Below, piece by piece: positions 44,538-53,061 of a stretch of 64,000 bases of DNA. The notes beneath the pieces are model-generated. The model did not search any database. It saw only the letters and a list, made by a program, of their open reading frames with translations, and was not told where the DNA came from. The position numbers and the translations under genes were made by a program. Source of the stretch: Calditrichota bacterium (GTDB lineage Bacteria; Electryoneota; RPQS01). The stretch covers positions 682,001 to 746,000 of the forward strand of contig JACJVZ010000001.1 in NCBI GenBank assembly GCA_020637445.1. The letters are read 5' to 3'. Each line of letters opens with the position of its first letter. Within the stretch, counting starts at the first letter, position 1.

Positions 44538-46299
44538 GATTCGCATATTACCTGAGCAACTGGTCAATCAGATTGCAGCGGGCGAAGTAATTGAACGACC
44601 CGCCTCTGTACTTCGTGAGCTTCTCGACAATGCTCTCGATGCGGGAGCCACGAAGATTGACATCGAGCTTGAAGGTTCAGGGCGGGAATTGATTGCCGTC
44701 CGCGACAATGGCTGCGGCATGTCGCGGGATGACATGCTGCTTTCGTTGGAGCGCCACGCAACTTCTAAGCTGTCTGCTGGTTCCAATCTATTTGCGATTG
44801 AAACCCTCGGATTTCGCGGAGAAGCGCTGCCCAGCATTGCCTCCGTGAGCGATCTCGAGCTTATCTCGCGCGAGAAGTCAACGGATCTCGGATTCAGATT
44901 GCACGTCGTCGGGGGTGACATTGCCGACGAAGAAGCTGTTGCGGCGCCTGCGGGAACTCAGGTTCGCGTGCGTACAATTTTCTTTAACACGCCTGCCCGC
45001 GCGAAATTTCTGAAAGCTGACGCGACCGAGCTTTCACATTCGATTCGTGTGCTGCGGACCTACGCATTAGCTTATCCTCAAGTTGCATGGACTTTCCGAC
45101 ACGGAGATTCGCTGCAATTCGTCTGGCCATCGGCTGATTTTCACGGCCGCATCGCGGACGTGTTTGGTGTCGGGATTCAGAATAAACTCTTGGACGTGGC
45201 ACACGAGCTTCGCGGAGTCAAAGTTCACGGCGTGCTTGGACATCGTGAATTGAATCGAAGGGGCAGGGGAGACCAGTTTTTCTTTGTAAACCGCCGGCCT
45301 TTTCAAAGTACAGGTCTTGCGGGAGTGTCACGCGGTGCGCTCAGAGATTGGACAGATGGCGGTGAGTGGCCGTTTTACATCATTTTCATAGACGTTGAAG
45401 CGTCTTCGGTCGACGTAAATGTGCATCCGGCGAAGCGCGAAGTGCGATTCTCCGACGAGCGTCTTATTCATGCGGCTGTGTTTGAGGCATTTCGAGGCGC
45501 GCTTAAGGAGCAGCAGCAGTCACTTGATGAACTCCGACAAACGTGGATACCTACTCAGCAAACTACGCCGCCGGGCAGCTTAGACAACATCCGGGAAGCC
45601 GGTGGACTTTTCACCACAAGCACTCCGTTTGTCGATTCAACACGGGCACCTTCGCCTCCGCTTACATATTCACAAAGTTATGACGTCCAGCAATCGCAAT
45701 CCCCGCAGCCGCAATCGTTCAATCCGAGGCTGCGCGCTCAAATATATCAGATTCACAACAAATATCTGATTGCGCCGATCCGTTCAGGACTTGCGATCAT
45801 TGATCAACACGCGGCTCACGAACGTGTGTTGTACGAACGGGCCTTAAAGAGTTTCGACAGTCGTACATTTGCTTCTCAGCAACTTCTATTTCCTCTTTTG
45901 TTGGAATTGACTCCCGAGGAAGACGCGTCTTTCCAAGAAATACGAAAGGAACTTGACGCATTTGGGTTTGTGCTGCGAGAATTCGGACCGAGATCCTACA
46001 GTATCGACGCAGTGCCAGCTGGCCTTAAACGCGCATCAGAAGCATCCATGCTTCGCGAAATGATCGCAGAGTACGATGAGTTTCGGCGTGCGCGACTTGG
46101 ACCGCGTGAATCGCTGGCAGCGGGTTTTGCGTGCAAGGCGGCGATTAAGACTGGCGACGAGCTGACGATCGAAGAAATGACGGCGCTGGTTGACGAGTTG
46201 TTTGCGACGAAGCAGCCTGGAAGTTGTCCTCACGGTCGGCCCACTTTCATCGAGCTAAAACTCAGCGAATTGGATTACCGCTTTGGCCGGACAGGGTGA
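44530..46299 (+). CDS. mutL: DNA mismatch repair protein MutL
   Basis: MutL couples MutS mismatch recognition to strand removal. The 589-residue protein has the GHKL ATPase N-terminus: QIAAGEVIERPASV, DNGCGM and GFRGEALPSI. A variable linker follows (Gln/Pro-rich, about 335-400). The C-terminal domain has the endonuclease motif DQHAAHERVLYE, CPHGRP and a GFACKAAIK segment, so this MutL should nick DNA, as expected where MutH is absent. The start is a GTG that overlaps fchA by 8 bases. The miaA start overlaps its 3' end. Confidence 0.95.
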   Translation: MAKIRILPEQLVNQIAAGEVIERPASVLRELLDNALDAGATKIDIELEGSGRELIAVRDNGCGMSRDDMLLSLERHATSKLSAGSNLFAIETLGFRGEALPSIASVSDLELISREKSTDLGFRLHVVGGDIADEEAVAAPAGTQVRVRTIFFNTPARAKFLKADATELSHSIRVLRTYALAYPQVAWTFRHGDSLQFVWPSADFHGRIADVFGVGIQNKLLDVAHELRGVKVHGVLGHRELNRRGRGDQFFFVNRRPFQSTGLAGVSRGALRDWTDGGEWPFYIIFIDVEASSVDVNVHPAKREVRFSDERLIHAAVFEAFRGALKEQQQSLDELRQTWIPTQQTTPPGSLDNIREAGGLFTTSTPFVDSTRAPSPPLTYSQSYDVQQSQSPQPQSFNPRLRAQIYQIHNKYLIAPIRSGLAIIDQHAAHERVLYERALKSFDSRTFASQQLLFPLLLELTPEEDASFQEIRKELDAFGFVLREFGPRSYSIDAVPAGLKRASEASMLREMIAEYDEFRRARLGPRESLAAGFACKAAIKTGDELTIEEMTALVDELFATKQPGSCPHGRPTFIELKLSELDYRFGRTG

Positions 46300-47260
46300 C
46301 ACGAATTCATGCGTCTTGATTCTCGCAGGGACGACGGCTTCCGGCAAAACGGACGTTTCGGTTCCTTTGGCGAACATGCTTCGTGCAGAAATTATCAGTG
46401 CGGACTCTCGCCAAATTTACGGCGCACTAAAGATCGGTTCCGCACCACCGTCATCCACGCAACTCGATGAAGTAAGACACTATTTCATTGCGGAAAAAGA
46501 GTTATCCGAACGTTGGACGGCGGGAGACTTCTCGCGGGCGGCCCGCAGGATCATAGCTGATCGTGACCGGATGGGAACGGTGACGCTGGTCGTTGGTGGA
46601 TCCATGCTCTATCTGAAAGCGTTGTTGGATGGATTATACGAACGCGAAGATGAGCCCACTTTGGATTATGCCTCTTTGAGAGCAGAGTGGAGCGAGCGTG
46701 GGCAAGATGAGATGATGAGTATTCTCGAAGAACTTGACCCGGAGCTTGCCGCAACGACGAAGCCGGGCGACCACCATCGAATTCTGCGTGGCATAGGGCA
46801 TTATCGCACGACCGGCAAGAGGCTCTCTGACATGCGAAAGCTGGAGACGACACCGATCCAGCAGTCGTTTCGACTTTATTTTCTAAATGGAGATCGCGAA
46901 GAAACCTACGAGCGCGTAAATAGGCGCGTCGACGCAATGCTGGAGGAAGGATTGGTAGAAGAGGTTCGCAGTATTGCCGCACGCGGATTCAACGAGGCAA
47001 ATACGAATGCCCTGCGCACTCACGGCTATCAGGAGGTCTTTCCTTATCTTCGCGGTGAGTGCGACTTTGAAACTATGCGCGAAGAGATAAGGAAAGCCGT
47101 GCGCCACTATGTGAAGAGGCAGATAACTTGGTTTCGTCGCGAAACACGAGCAATTTGGGTAAGAAGGTCATTTGACGAACGGCCGGAAGACATAGCAATC
47201 AGAATACACAGAGACTTTCTCGGAATAGAACTAATTCCCCAGAACAAAGAAACCCGCTGA
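46283..47260 (+). CDS. miaA: tRNA dimethylallyltransferase
   Basis: MiaA prenylates N6 of A37 in tRNAs reading U-starting codons. The 325-residue protein has the P-loop AGTTASGKTD near residues 15-24, ISADSRQIYGALKIGSA, and the LRTHGYQE and VKRQITWFRRE segments near the C-terminus. A TTG at 46283 that overlaps mutL by 17 bases is the best upstream start; no ATG is available in frame. The mutL-miaA pairing is widely conserved. The stop codon lies inside the downstream terminator hairpin. Confidence 0.93.
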   Translation: MAGQGDTNSCVLILAGTTASGKTDVSVPLANMLRAEIISADSRQIYGALKIGSAPPSSTQLDEVRHYFIAEKELSERWTAGDFSRAARRIIADRDRMGTVTLVVGGSMLYLKALLDGLYEREDEPTLDYASLRAEWSERGQDEMMSILEELDPELAATTKPGDHHRILRGIGHYRTTGKRLSDMRKLETTPIQQSFRLYFLNGDREETYERVNRRVDAMLEEGLVEEVRSIAARGFNEANTNALRTHGYQEVFPYLRGECDFETMREEIRKAVRHYVKRQITWFRRETRAIWVRRSFDERPEDIAIRIHRDFLGIELIPQNKETR

Positions 47261-47279
47261 ACTTCAGCGGGTTTTCAAT
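47250..47279. terminator. bidirectional intrinsic terminator
   Basis: AAACCCGCTGAA (47250-47261) pairs with TTCAGCGGGTTT (47263-47274); with a realistic loop, 9-10 pairs remain, and TTTT follows. T-rich sequence also follows on the minus strand, so it likely serves both miaA and the convergent kinase gene. Confidence 0.8.
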
Positions 47280-47294
47280 TTTGATGGCGACTAT

Positions 47295-48911
47295 TTATTC
47301 CTCTAAAGCTGCCAAGTCTTCTTCGGACGGCTGATTTTGCGCGATGGGCACAATCATTTTGAAAGTAGTCCCTTTTCCGGGTTCGCTGTCGAGATCGAAC
47401 TTGCAACCATATGGACTAAGAAGTTTCTGCACGGTTGAGAGTCCAAGTCCCGTTCCCGTCGGTTCTCCATTTTCAGACTTGCCAACGGCCGGTTTGGTGG
47501 TGAAAAATGGTTGAAACACTTGTGCGAGATGGACGGGCGATATCCCCTTGCCGGAATCCTGTATTGAGATGATGATGTCATCATCCTCGCGATCTGTCTT
47601 GACTGTCAACCGCTTCACTTCCGAGTCGTACATTGCGTCAAGTGCGTTGCGGATAATGTTCATAAGCGACTGAGAAAAGTCGCTGTACCTGCCATAAATC
47701 GGCGGCATGTCCGGGGAGAAACTAAACTCTTTCTCAACGTTGTGCTTGAACTCCATGTCCGCCTCGAGAAAACGCAGCTCTTCCTGCAGGAGGATGTTCA
47801 CATCAATATCCTGTTTGGCGCGTTCCTGTTCTTGGCGGCTCTTCCACATTAAGTTTCGAATAATGCCGTTGATTCGCTCAACCTGTGCAATAACACCGTC
47901 AATGTCCTCAATATCGGGATGCTTCATTTTGATGACTTGCGCGAGTCCGTAGATACCCATCAAAGGAGTATTGATGTTATGCGCGACTCCGCTTGCCAGC
48001 AGCCCGATATTCGCCAGACGCTGTTCACTCATTAACTCGAGTTCCATCAAGCTCGCTCGCTGACTGAGTTCCGAAATTTCGGACGAATCCCGTGCGACTA
48101 TCTGCAGCAGCGTCTCGGCATCGGTGCGCAGCCTGCTTACGGTCGCCGACAATATATGGGTCACTCTTTCTCGATCGACAAGTACGAGATTCGGATGTCG
48201 CCAGACTTTGGAATCATGACTCTCTGTATTCAGGAATTCGTCAAGCTGATCATCGACGTAATCGCGAATTGAAGTGCCATGAATATCAAATGACCTAAGT
48301 CCAATCAACTTTGCTGCAGCACCGTTCAACTCGACAATCGCTCCGCTTTCCGGATTTAACAGTATCACGGCATCCACGGCGTTGTCAAACAAAGTTCTAT
48401 AGCGCAATTCGCTAATGCGAAGCTGATCGGTACGCAAGTCGACTTTCGCTTCGAGCTGCCTGCGGTACTCTTCATTCTGCGCTTCAAGTTCATTCTTCTG
48501 CAATATCAATTCGTGCCGTTCAAGAGCTTTTTGTGATACACGGAGGATTTCGTCGCGACGAAGCGGCTTAAGCAAGTAGTCATAAGCTCCCGCCTGCATG
48601 GCATGGCGCATCGTTCCAATCGTCGGGTCGCCGGTGATCATGACGACTTGCGTGAGCGGGTATGATGAGCGCAGTTCTTGAAGAAACTGGCCGGAGTCAC
48701 CTGGAAGGTGTACGTCACAGAGCACAACGGGCCACTTCATCGTGGCCATACTTTTGAGTGCATCTTCGGTCGTGTTCGCATGACGGACTTCCCAGCCCTC
48801 TTCCGCGAGAATACTCTCGGCTATTTCACAAATAATGGAATCGTCGTCGACGACGAGAATGCCTCGACTTTTCACTCCTTCTTTCAATGTCTCTCGATGC
48901 TTTTCAGTCAC
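47295..48911 (-). CDS. hybrid sensor kinase: REC-PAS-HisKA-HATPase
   Basis: A 538-residue soluble kinase with no membrane segment. An N-terminal receiver (about 17-130, phospho-acceptor Asp66 in LCDVHLPGD, Lys in LLKPL) is followed by a coiled stretch and a PAS domain (about 170-285). A DHp domain follows, with the phospho-acceptor in GVAHNINTPL near 312, and then an HATPase domain with NIIRNALDAM (N box), QDSGKGIS (G1) and GTGLGLSTV (G2). An intact receiver at the N-terminus suggests it is itself controlled by phosphorylation. It is the last gene of the leftward group that starts at 50702, 22 bases after the double-receiver gene. Confidence 0.9.
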   Translation of the reverse strand: MTEKHRETLKEGVKSRGILVVDDDSIICEIAESILAEEGWEVRHANTTEDALKSMATMKWPVVLCDVHLPGDSGQFLQELRSSYPLTQVVMITGDPTIGTMRHAMQAGAYDYLLKPLRRDEILRVSQKALERHELILQKNELEAQNEEYRRQLEAKVDLRTDQLRISELRYRTLFDNAVDAVILLNPESGAIVELNGAAAKLIGLRSFDIHGTSIRDYVDDQLDEFLNTESHDSKVWRHPNLVLVDRERVTHILSATVSRLRTDAETLLQIVARDSSEISELSQRASLMELELMSEQRLANIGLLASGVAHNINTPLMGIYGLAQVIKMKHPDIEDIDGVIAQVERINGIIRNLMWKSRQEQERAKQDIDVNILLQEELRFLEADMEFKHNVEKEFSFSPDMPPIYGRYSDFSQSLMNIIRNALDAMYDSEVKRLTVKTDREDDDIIISIQDSGKGISPVHLAQVFQPFFTTKPAVGKSENGEPTGTGLGLSTVQKLLSPYGCKFDLDSEPGKGTTFKMIVPIAQNQPSEEDLAALEE

Positions 48912-48933
48912 TCTAACCTAATCCTTGATTTTC

Positions 48934-50016
48934 CTATGCCGCGGCGTTTGTTGGCAGGGTTCGTTCGATAATCTGTCTCAGCTCTTCAATGCGGAACGGT
49001 TTTCCAAGAAATCCGTCCGCGTGGTACTCTCCTGCCGTCTTGCGGGCGTCTTCCACACCATAGCCCGTGACTAAGATTACAGGGAACTCCGGGTTCATCG
49101 ACTTAATGGAGGTCATCAGCTCAATACCGTTCATATCCGGCATATGCACATCACTTACGACCAAGTCGATCTTTTCTGCAGTGTATTTCTCGAATGCTTC
49201 TTTGCCCCCAAACGCAGCAATCACATCGTATCCCAAAACCTCGAGAATCTTAGACAAGGTGTGCACCATAAACTGCTCGTCATCCACCACAAGAATCTTC
49301 TGGCGTCGCGCTTCTGCGGTCGGGACGGGAATCGCTTTAGCCCGAGGAATGTCTAAATCGAGCATGCGATAGTGCCCGATCGAGTACTCACGTGTGCTGG
49401 AAGGACTCGCAATTGTCGCAAGTTTCTGAATGACTGACTTTATCTTCGCGACCTCCTGAACAATAAAGTCTAAGGATTGCCGGACATCCGTCGCATCTGG
49501 GAGCCGTGTTAGCCTAATGTACTCCGCACTATTCAAAATAACATTAAGCGGAGTATTGATTTGATCATTTACGGTCACGGCAGTTTGTGCAATAGCCTTC
49601 ATCTTCTCGCTGTCGAGTTCCTTGGCACGAAGCTCTGCCCGCATTTCCGCGCGTTCCAATCCAAGCCGGATGCGGTGGAGCAGCTCATTGTCATCGCAGG
49701 GCTTGATAACGTAGTCCGCAGCGCCTCGCCGAAGTGCATCCACGGCACCGCGCACAGAGGCAAAACCTGTCACCACGATGACAACGCAATCGGGATCGGC
49801 TGCCAGCGCCGCGTTCAATACGTCCATGCCGGTCACTCGCGGCATAAACAGATCAGTAAGAACGATTCTGTAATTCGAGGTCGCCAGTCTGTCAAGGGCT
49901 TCTTGGCCAGAAGTACACGCTTCCACCGAATAGCCAGCTCGGCTCAAGACTTCTTTGAAGCCAGAAAGAACCAGCGGGTCATCGTCCACAACAAGAATTT
50001 GAGTAAAATCAGTCAT
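48934..50016 (-). CDS. REC-pseudoDHp-REC double response regulator
   Basis: A 360-residue protein with two receivers and no output domain. REC1 (about 5-120) has Asp55 in LTDLFMPR and Lys in VIKPC; REC2 (about 242-355) has Asp near 289 in VSDVHMPDMNG and Lys in LGKPF. Between them, residues 140-200 resemble a DHp helix hairpin: NDQINTPLNVI lines up with HEINTPL of kinases, but the phospho-acceptor His is replaced by Asp. There is no ATPase domain. It could dimerise through the pseudo-DHp and pass or sink phosphate between kinase and phosphotransferase. Between the orphan DHp gene and the hybrid kinase gene. Confidence 0.85.
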   Translation of the reverse strand: MTDFTQILVVDDDPLVLSGFKEVLSRAGYSVEACTSGQEALDRLATSNYRIVLTDLFMPRVTGMDVLNAALAADPDCVVIVVTGFASVRGAVDALRRGAADYVIKPCDDNELLHRIRLGLERAEMRAELRAKELDSEKMKAIAQTAVTVNDQINTPLNVILNSAEYIRLTRLPDATDVRQSLDFIVQEVAKIKSVIQKLATIASPSSTREYSIGHYRMLDLDIPRAKAIPVPTAEARRQKILVVDDEQFMVHTLSKILEVLGYDVIAAFGGKEAFEKYTAEKIDLVVSDVHMPDMNGIELMTSIKSMNPEFPVILVTGYGVEDARKTAGEYHADGFLGKPFRIEELRQIIERTLPTNAAA

Positions 50017-50039
50017 AAACCTCTATCCATTCACAACCA

Positions 50040-50702
50040 TCATTCTGAATCGCATCCGTCTTTGAAACGAAGTTCAAGCTCATAAACACCACGGTCATCT
50101 TCGTATATCATCACACTTCCCCCGGCAGCCAACATAAACTCGCCAATTGCTCCAGCAAAACCAGCGACATCCGCAGTGCTACCAGCTTTGCAAACGGATT
50201 TCACTTCGCCCTCGCGAAGATTGGCGATCAGCCGCCAGACTCCGTCCTTATTTTCCAGAACCAGCTTCAGTAAGTGGTTTGGCGAATGGGCGACGGCCGC
50301 CCAACTAAGTAACATGAGTGGGATAGCTCCGCCATGCATCTTCAAAAACACAGGTGCAGAGGGCCATTTAAGGATTTGTGTCCGGATCTCGAAGGATCGG
50401 CTTTCGGCAAGCAAATCAGCACGCAGCTTTTCAGAAGAGACATTTGAAGGTGGCAGGAGCGCCGATTCTTTAACGGCTTGAACGCATCTAATGACCGTTG
50501 CCATGTGTTCAAACGCCACGTCCAAACCTCGGACTCTGTTCGAAGAGCTAAGCTCGCGACCGGCCGCTTCCTCTTGCCACAGCTTAAGAGCAGTTCTCGC
50601 CGCTTGAACGGGATTAGCCAGCTCATGCATTAAGACTTCAATCAAGGAGAAGGCTGGAGCTATGCGACTCATTGCCTTTGAGTTTTCGAGATTCGATGCC
50701 AT
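50040..50702 (-). CDS. orphan DHp protein with degenerate ATPase domain (ChpT-like phosphotransferase candidate)
   Basis: A 220-residue soluble protein. The N-terminal helical hairpin contains VLMHELANPVQAARTAL, an HisKA-type H box with His26. The C-terminal half has the length and strand pattern of an HATPase domain, but the N box (LLSWAAVAHS in place of a NLLxNA pattern) and the G boxes are not recognisable, so it should not bind ATP. This is the architecture of dimeric histidine phosphotransferases such as ChpT. It is the first gene of the kinase / double-receiver operon and lies downstream of a pair of direct repeats (50788-50830). Confidence 0.65.
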   Translation of the reverse strand: MASNLENSKAMSRIAPAFSLIEVLMHELANPVQAARTALKLWQEEAAGRELSSSNRVRGLDVAFEHMATVIRCVQAVKESALLPPSNVSSEKLRADLLAESRSFEIRTQILKWPSAPVFLKMHGGAIPLMLLSWAAVAHSPNHLLKLVLENKDGVWRLIANLREGEVKSVCKAGSTADVAGFAGAIGEFMLAAGGSVMIYEDDRGVYELELRFKDGCDSE

Positions 50703-50787
50703 TTCATTCGTATCTGGATACGCTACGAAAGGTAAGCTCGGAAAGCCGAAACTGCAACGTTCTTACTGGATCAGGTAGATTATGTTA

Positions 50788-50830
50788 CGGATATGATATA
50801 TTTACTACACTTCTCGGCGGATATGATATA
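50788..50830. promoter_or_regulatory. 13-base direct repeat pair, possible operator
   Basis: CGGATATGATATA occurs at 50788-50800 and 50818-50830, exactly 30 bases (about three helical turns) apart. Each copy contains the quasi-palindrome ATATGATAT. The pair is 86-128 bases upstream of the leftward phosphorelay-like genes. The rest of the 201-base gap shows no gene. Confidence 0.55.
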
Positions 50831-50903
50831 GTAAGTACAGTAAGCCTAAATGTGGAGAGAAAAAGGAGCACGCCTGTTTTCAAAGCGTTTCGAGTGCAAC
50901 TGA

Positions 50904-52481
50904 CTAACGTGTTTCATTGTTCGTTGCCCGTAATTCGCTGGAGATGGATGCTATCTGGGCGCGAAGCATTGGGGCAAGCTCGAGAAGCGTCCTGAATTCC
51001 TGCACTTGAGGGTGCGAGTAGGGTCGAATTCCGTTCGATTTCTGCTGTCTGAGCCAGCGGAGGAGGTGTATTTGGACGGAATCTGAGCTGACTTGGTGGA
51101 CTATTTCCGAGCCGAAGATTTCGTAGAGTCGGGTGATTTGGCGGCGCAAAGTGGCCAAGGCGTCCTCTCCTGCAGAACGCTGCTCTTGAAGGAGCTTCTC
51201 GCGGTTCACTCGGACGAGATCGTTGTTTGAAGCGACCGGCGCATATGCTTCTGCCGTTCCACCAATGAGGTGGTCGGCCAATATCTCGCGCGCAAAGATC
51301 GTACAATCGGTTGCTTCTTCGATGAGCTGAATCGCGAGCCCCGCCTGCAGAATCGTTCCCTTCATTTTGCCATGAATGCATGCGTGCATCCCCACGGCAA
51401 TGTTTGACTCGCCGACTTCGCCTTGCACACGCAAACTCCCTGAAACTTGGATCTCGCAGCCGTCCCCGATATCACCAAAAACCACGCAATCGCCGTTTAC
51501 AACCAGAGTGGTCTTGTCTTCGAGATTCCCATTCACCCAAAGCGACTCTTCCCATCGTTCATTTTGCGCTTTCTCGGACAGTACGCTGCGGATCTTGGCA
51601 ATTTCGGCGACCAAGACGGTAGGAGTTTCACGAGGGGAGTCCTTTTGCCGCCTGTCATGGTAGTTTCGCTTGAGCACCAAGACGCCGGTGTCTCGCGATA
51701 CCAGCTTTCGTCCAGTCGAACTAAGGGACACGCCGGGTCCCGCCTCAAGCCTTGTGGTGATGCCGCGGCGCGGCGACAGTTCCCTTCCCAATACGTTTTT
51801 CCCCGCGTGCACGCCGGACACGGGAATACTGAGTTCGGTTAATTCTTCGCCGCGTTCAACGACTCTAAGGCCCATCCACGCCGATGCGCTGGCCGGGTCA
51901 CTCTGCGGAAACCACCTGTAGTAAAGTGTGGATGGAATGCCGACGTCGGGCATCTTTCCTTGAGCGACGACTTCTTCGTAAACTGGTGTCTGCTGGACGA
52001 TGCAGTCCTCAATCAAGTCTCGCAGCCTCTGCCAGTCGACCGCCGAACTGTCAATACCTTCGGCTTTCAGCTTGTCTTCGACTGACTTGAAGGAGATTGC
52101 GTGTTCGTACTCGTCGTAAGGAAAGAGATCGACTGAGACTTGCATGTCCGAGATTATTGACCCGTCTGCCGCGGTCATCGGACGCAGCCGGACTCGCATC
52201 GCACCAGAGGGAAGATCCTGCTTCTCGATCTGCATCTCAACCAATATCCCGGCGGACGTAGTACGTTTCGAATACAGCCCAATGTACTCCAAACGAAAAT
52301 CCGGCACGCCAAAACTATTAGCAAGCTGCGATTTGATCAGGCGAAGCTGCTCTGGAATCAACGTTGCCTTTTCCCGAGGGAAAAGCATCCGCACTTTCCA
52401 GAGGTTTTTGCCCATCGCAACGAGCCGGATTTTGGTGTCCGGATTCGCGGACTGAACTCTACTGAGGTCGGGATTGTCCAT
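50904..52481 (-). CDS. FapA/DUF342-family protein
   Basis: A 525-residue soluble protein of the FapA (DUF342) family. The N-terminal half is mixed alpha/beta. The centre (about 210-270) has the family pattern with VVERGEELTELSIPVSGVHA and GRELSPRRG. A right-handed beta-helix of short V-x-G-x repeats follows (VNGDCVVFGDIG, VSGSLRVQGEVG, IHGKMKG). A C-terminal coiled coil (about 430-520) ends the protein. FapA-like proteins are linked to flagellar or surface-polymer regulation in other bacteria, but no flagellar gene is in this window. Placed upstream of the phosphorelay-like genes on the same strand, separated by 201 bases. Confidence 0.72.
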   Translation of the reverse strand: MDNPDLSRVQSANPDTKIRLVAMGKNLWKVRMLFPREKATLIPEQLRLIKSQLANSFGVPDFRLEYIGLYSKRTTSAGILVEMQIEKQDLPSGAMRVRLRPMTAADGSIISDMQVSVDLFPYDEYEHAISFKSVEDKLKAEGIDSSAVDWQRLRDLIEDCIVQQTPVYEEVVAQGKMPDVGIPSTLYYRWFPQSDPASASAWMGLRVVERGEELTELSIPVSGVHAGKNVLGRELSPRRGITTRLEAGPGVSLSSTGRKLVSRDTGVLVLKRNYHDRRQKDSPRETPTVLVAEIAKIRSVLSEKAQNERWEESLWVNGNLEDKTTLVVNGDCVVFGDIGDGCEIQVSGSLRVQGEVGESNIAVGMHACIHGKMKGTILQAGLAIQLIEEATDCTIFAREILADHLIGGTAEAYAPVASNNDLVRVNREKLLQEQRSAGEDALATLRRQITRLYEIFGSEIVHQVSSDSVQIHLLRWLRQQKSNGIRPYSHPQVQEFRTLLELAPMLRAQIASISSELRATNNETR

Positions 52482-52510
52482 CCCGAGGACTTAGCGCAAA
52501 TTTCGCTCCG

Positions 52511-52915
52511 TCAGGTTGACTCGACAAGCCGCAATCTATGGTAGCGCAAACTATTTTCCAGATCTCTTAGTTTTGCGAGTCTAAATGTTGAAATATTAAA
52601 TAATTGAACTCCCGTTTCCGACGTGACGAGGGTGGCCCCGAGCACACACCACTCTTCAAGATGAATAGCCCTCTCGAGTGCCTCTTGAACGGACAAGGTT
52701 GTCTTCCCCCAGCGTTCTCCGAATTGAGGTTTCTTAAAGGCATCAACAAGGTTAAGTTTATGTAATTCAAGAATGTTAGAGTCAACCGGGCACGGAGCAA
52801 TCTGAACGTCGCTGGATTCTGAAATGTCTTTTAGCTTCGTGCGCAAACTTTGATCAGGAATTCGGAGAAGGAGAAATTGATAAAAATCCAGCCGATTTTG
52901 CAACAAAATGTCCAT
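52511..52915 (-). CDS. hypothetical protein, 134 residues
   Basis: I do not recognise this protein. The ATG at 52915 is preceded by AAGAG at suitable spacing and gives 134 residues; the frame is open to 53038 but would run into the divergent PDZ gene leader. It is predicted soluble and mostly alpha-helical, with IPDQSLRTKLKDI, a C-terminal stretch of basic helices (FRLAKLRDLENSLRYHRLRL) and no signal peptide. It lies 29 bases before the FapA-like gene and probably shares its transcript. It has lower GC than its neighbours. Confidence 0.5.
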   Translation of the reverse strand: MDILLQNRLDFYQFLLLRIPDQSLRTKLKDISESSDVQIAPCPVDSNILELHKLNLVDAFKKPQFGERWGKTTLSVQEALERAIHLEEWCVLGATLVTSETGVQLFNISTFRLAKLRDLENSLRYHRLRLVEST

Positions 52916-53061
52916 TGGGATGCTCTTGATGTATGAACCAGTCCAGTATAGCAATTTGGCAGGGCCGTCGCAAGCGTTGCGGGGGAACTTCAGCCAAATC
53001 AAGGTCGTGTAATGAACGACGAGCGGGAATGGGGACAACGATTTTCAAAAGGAGAGTTGGA

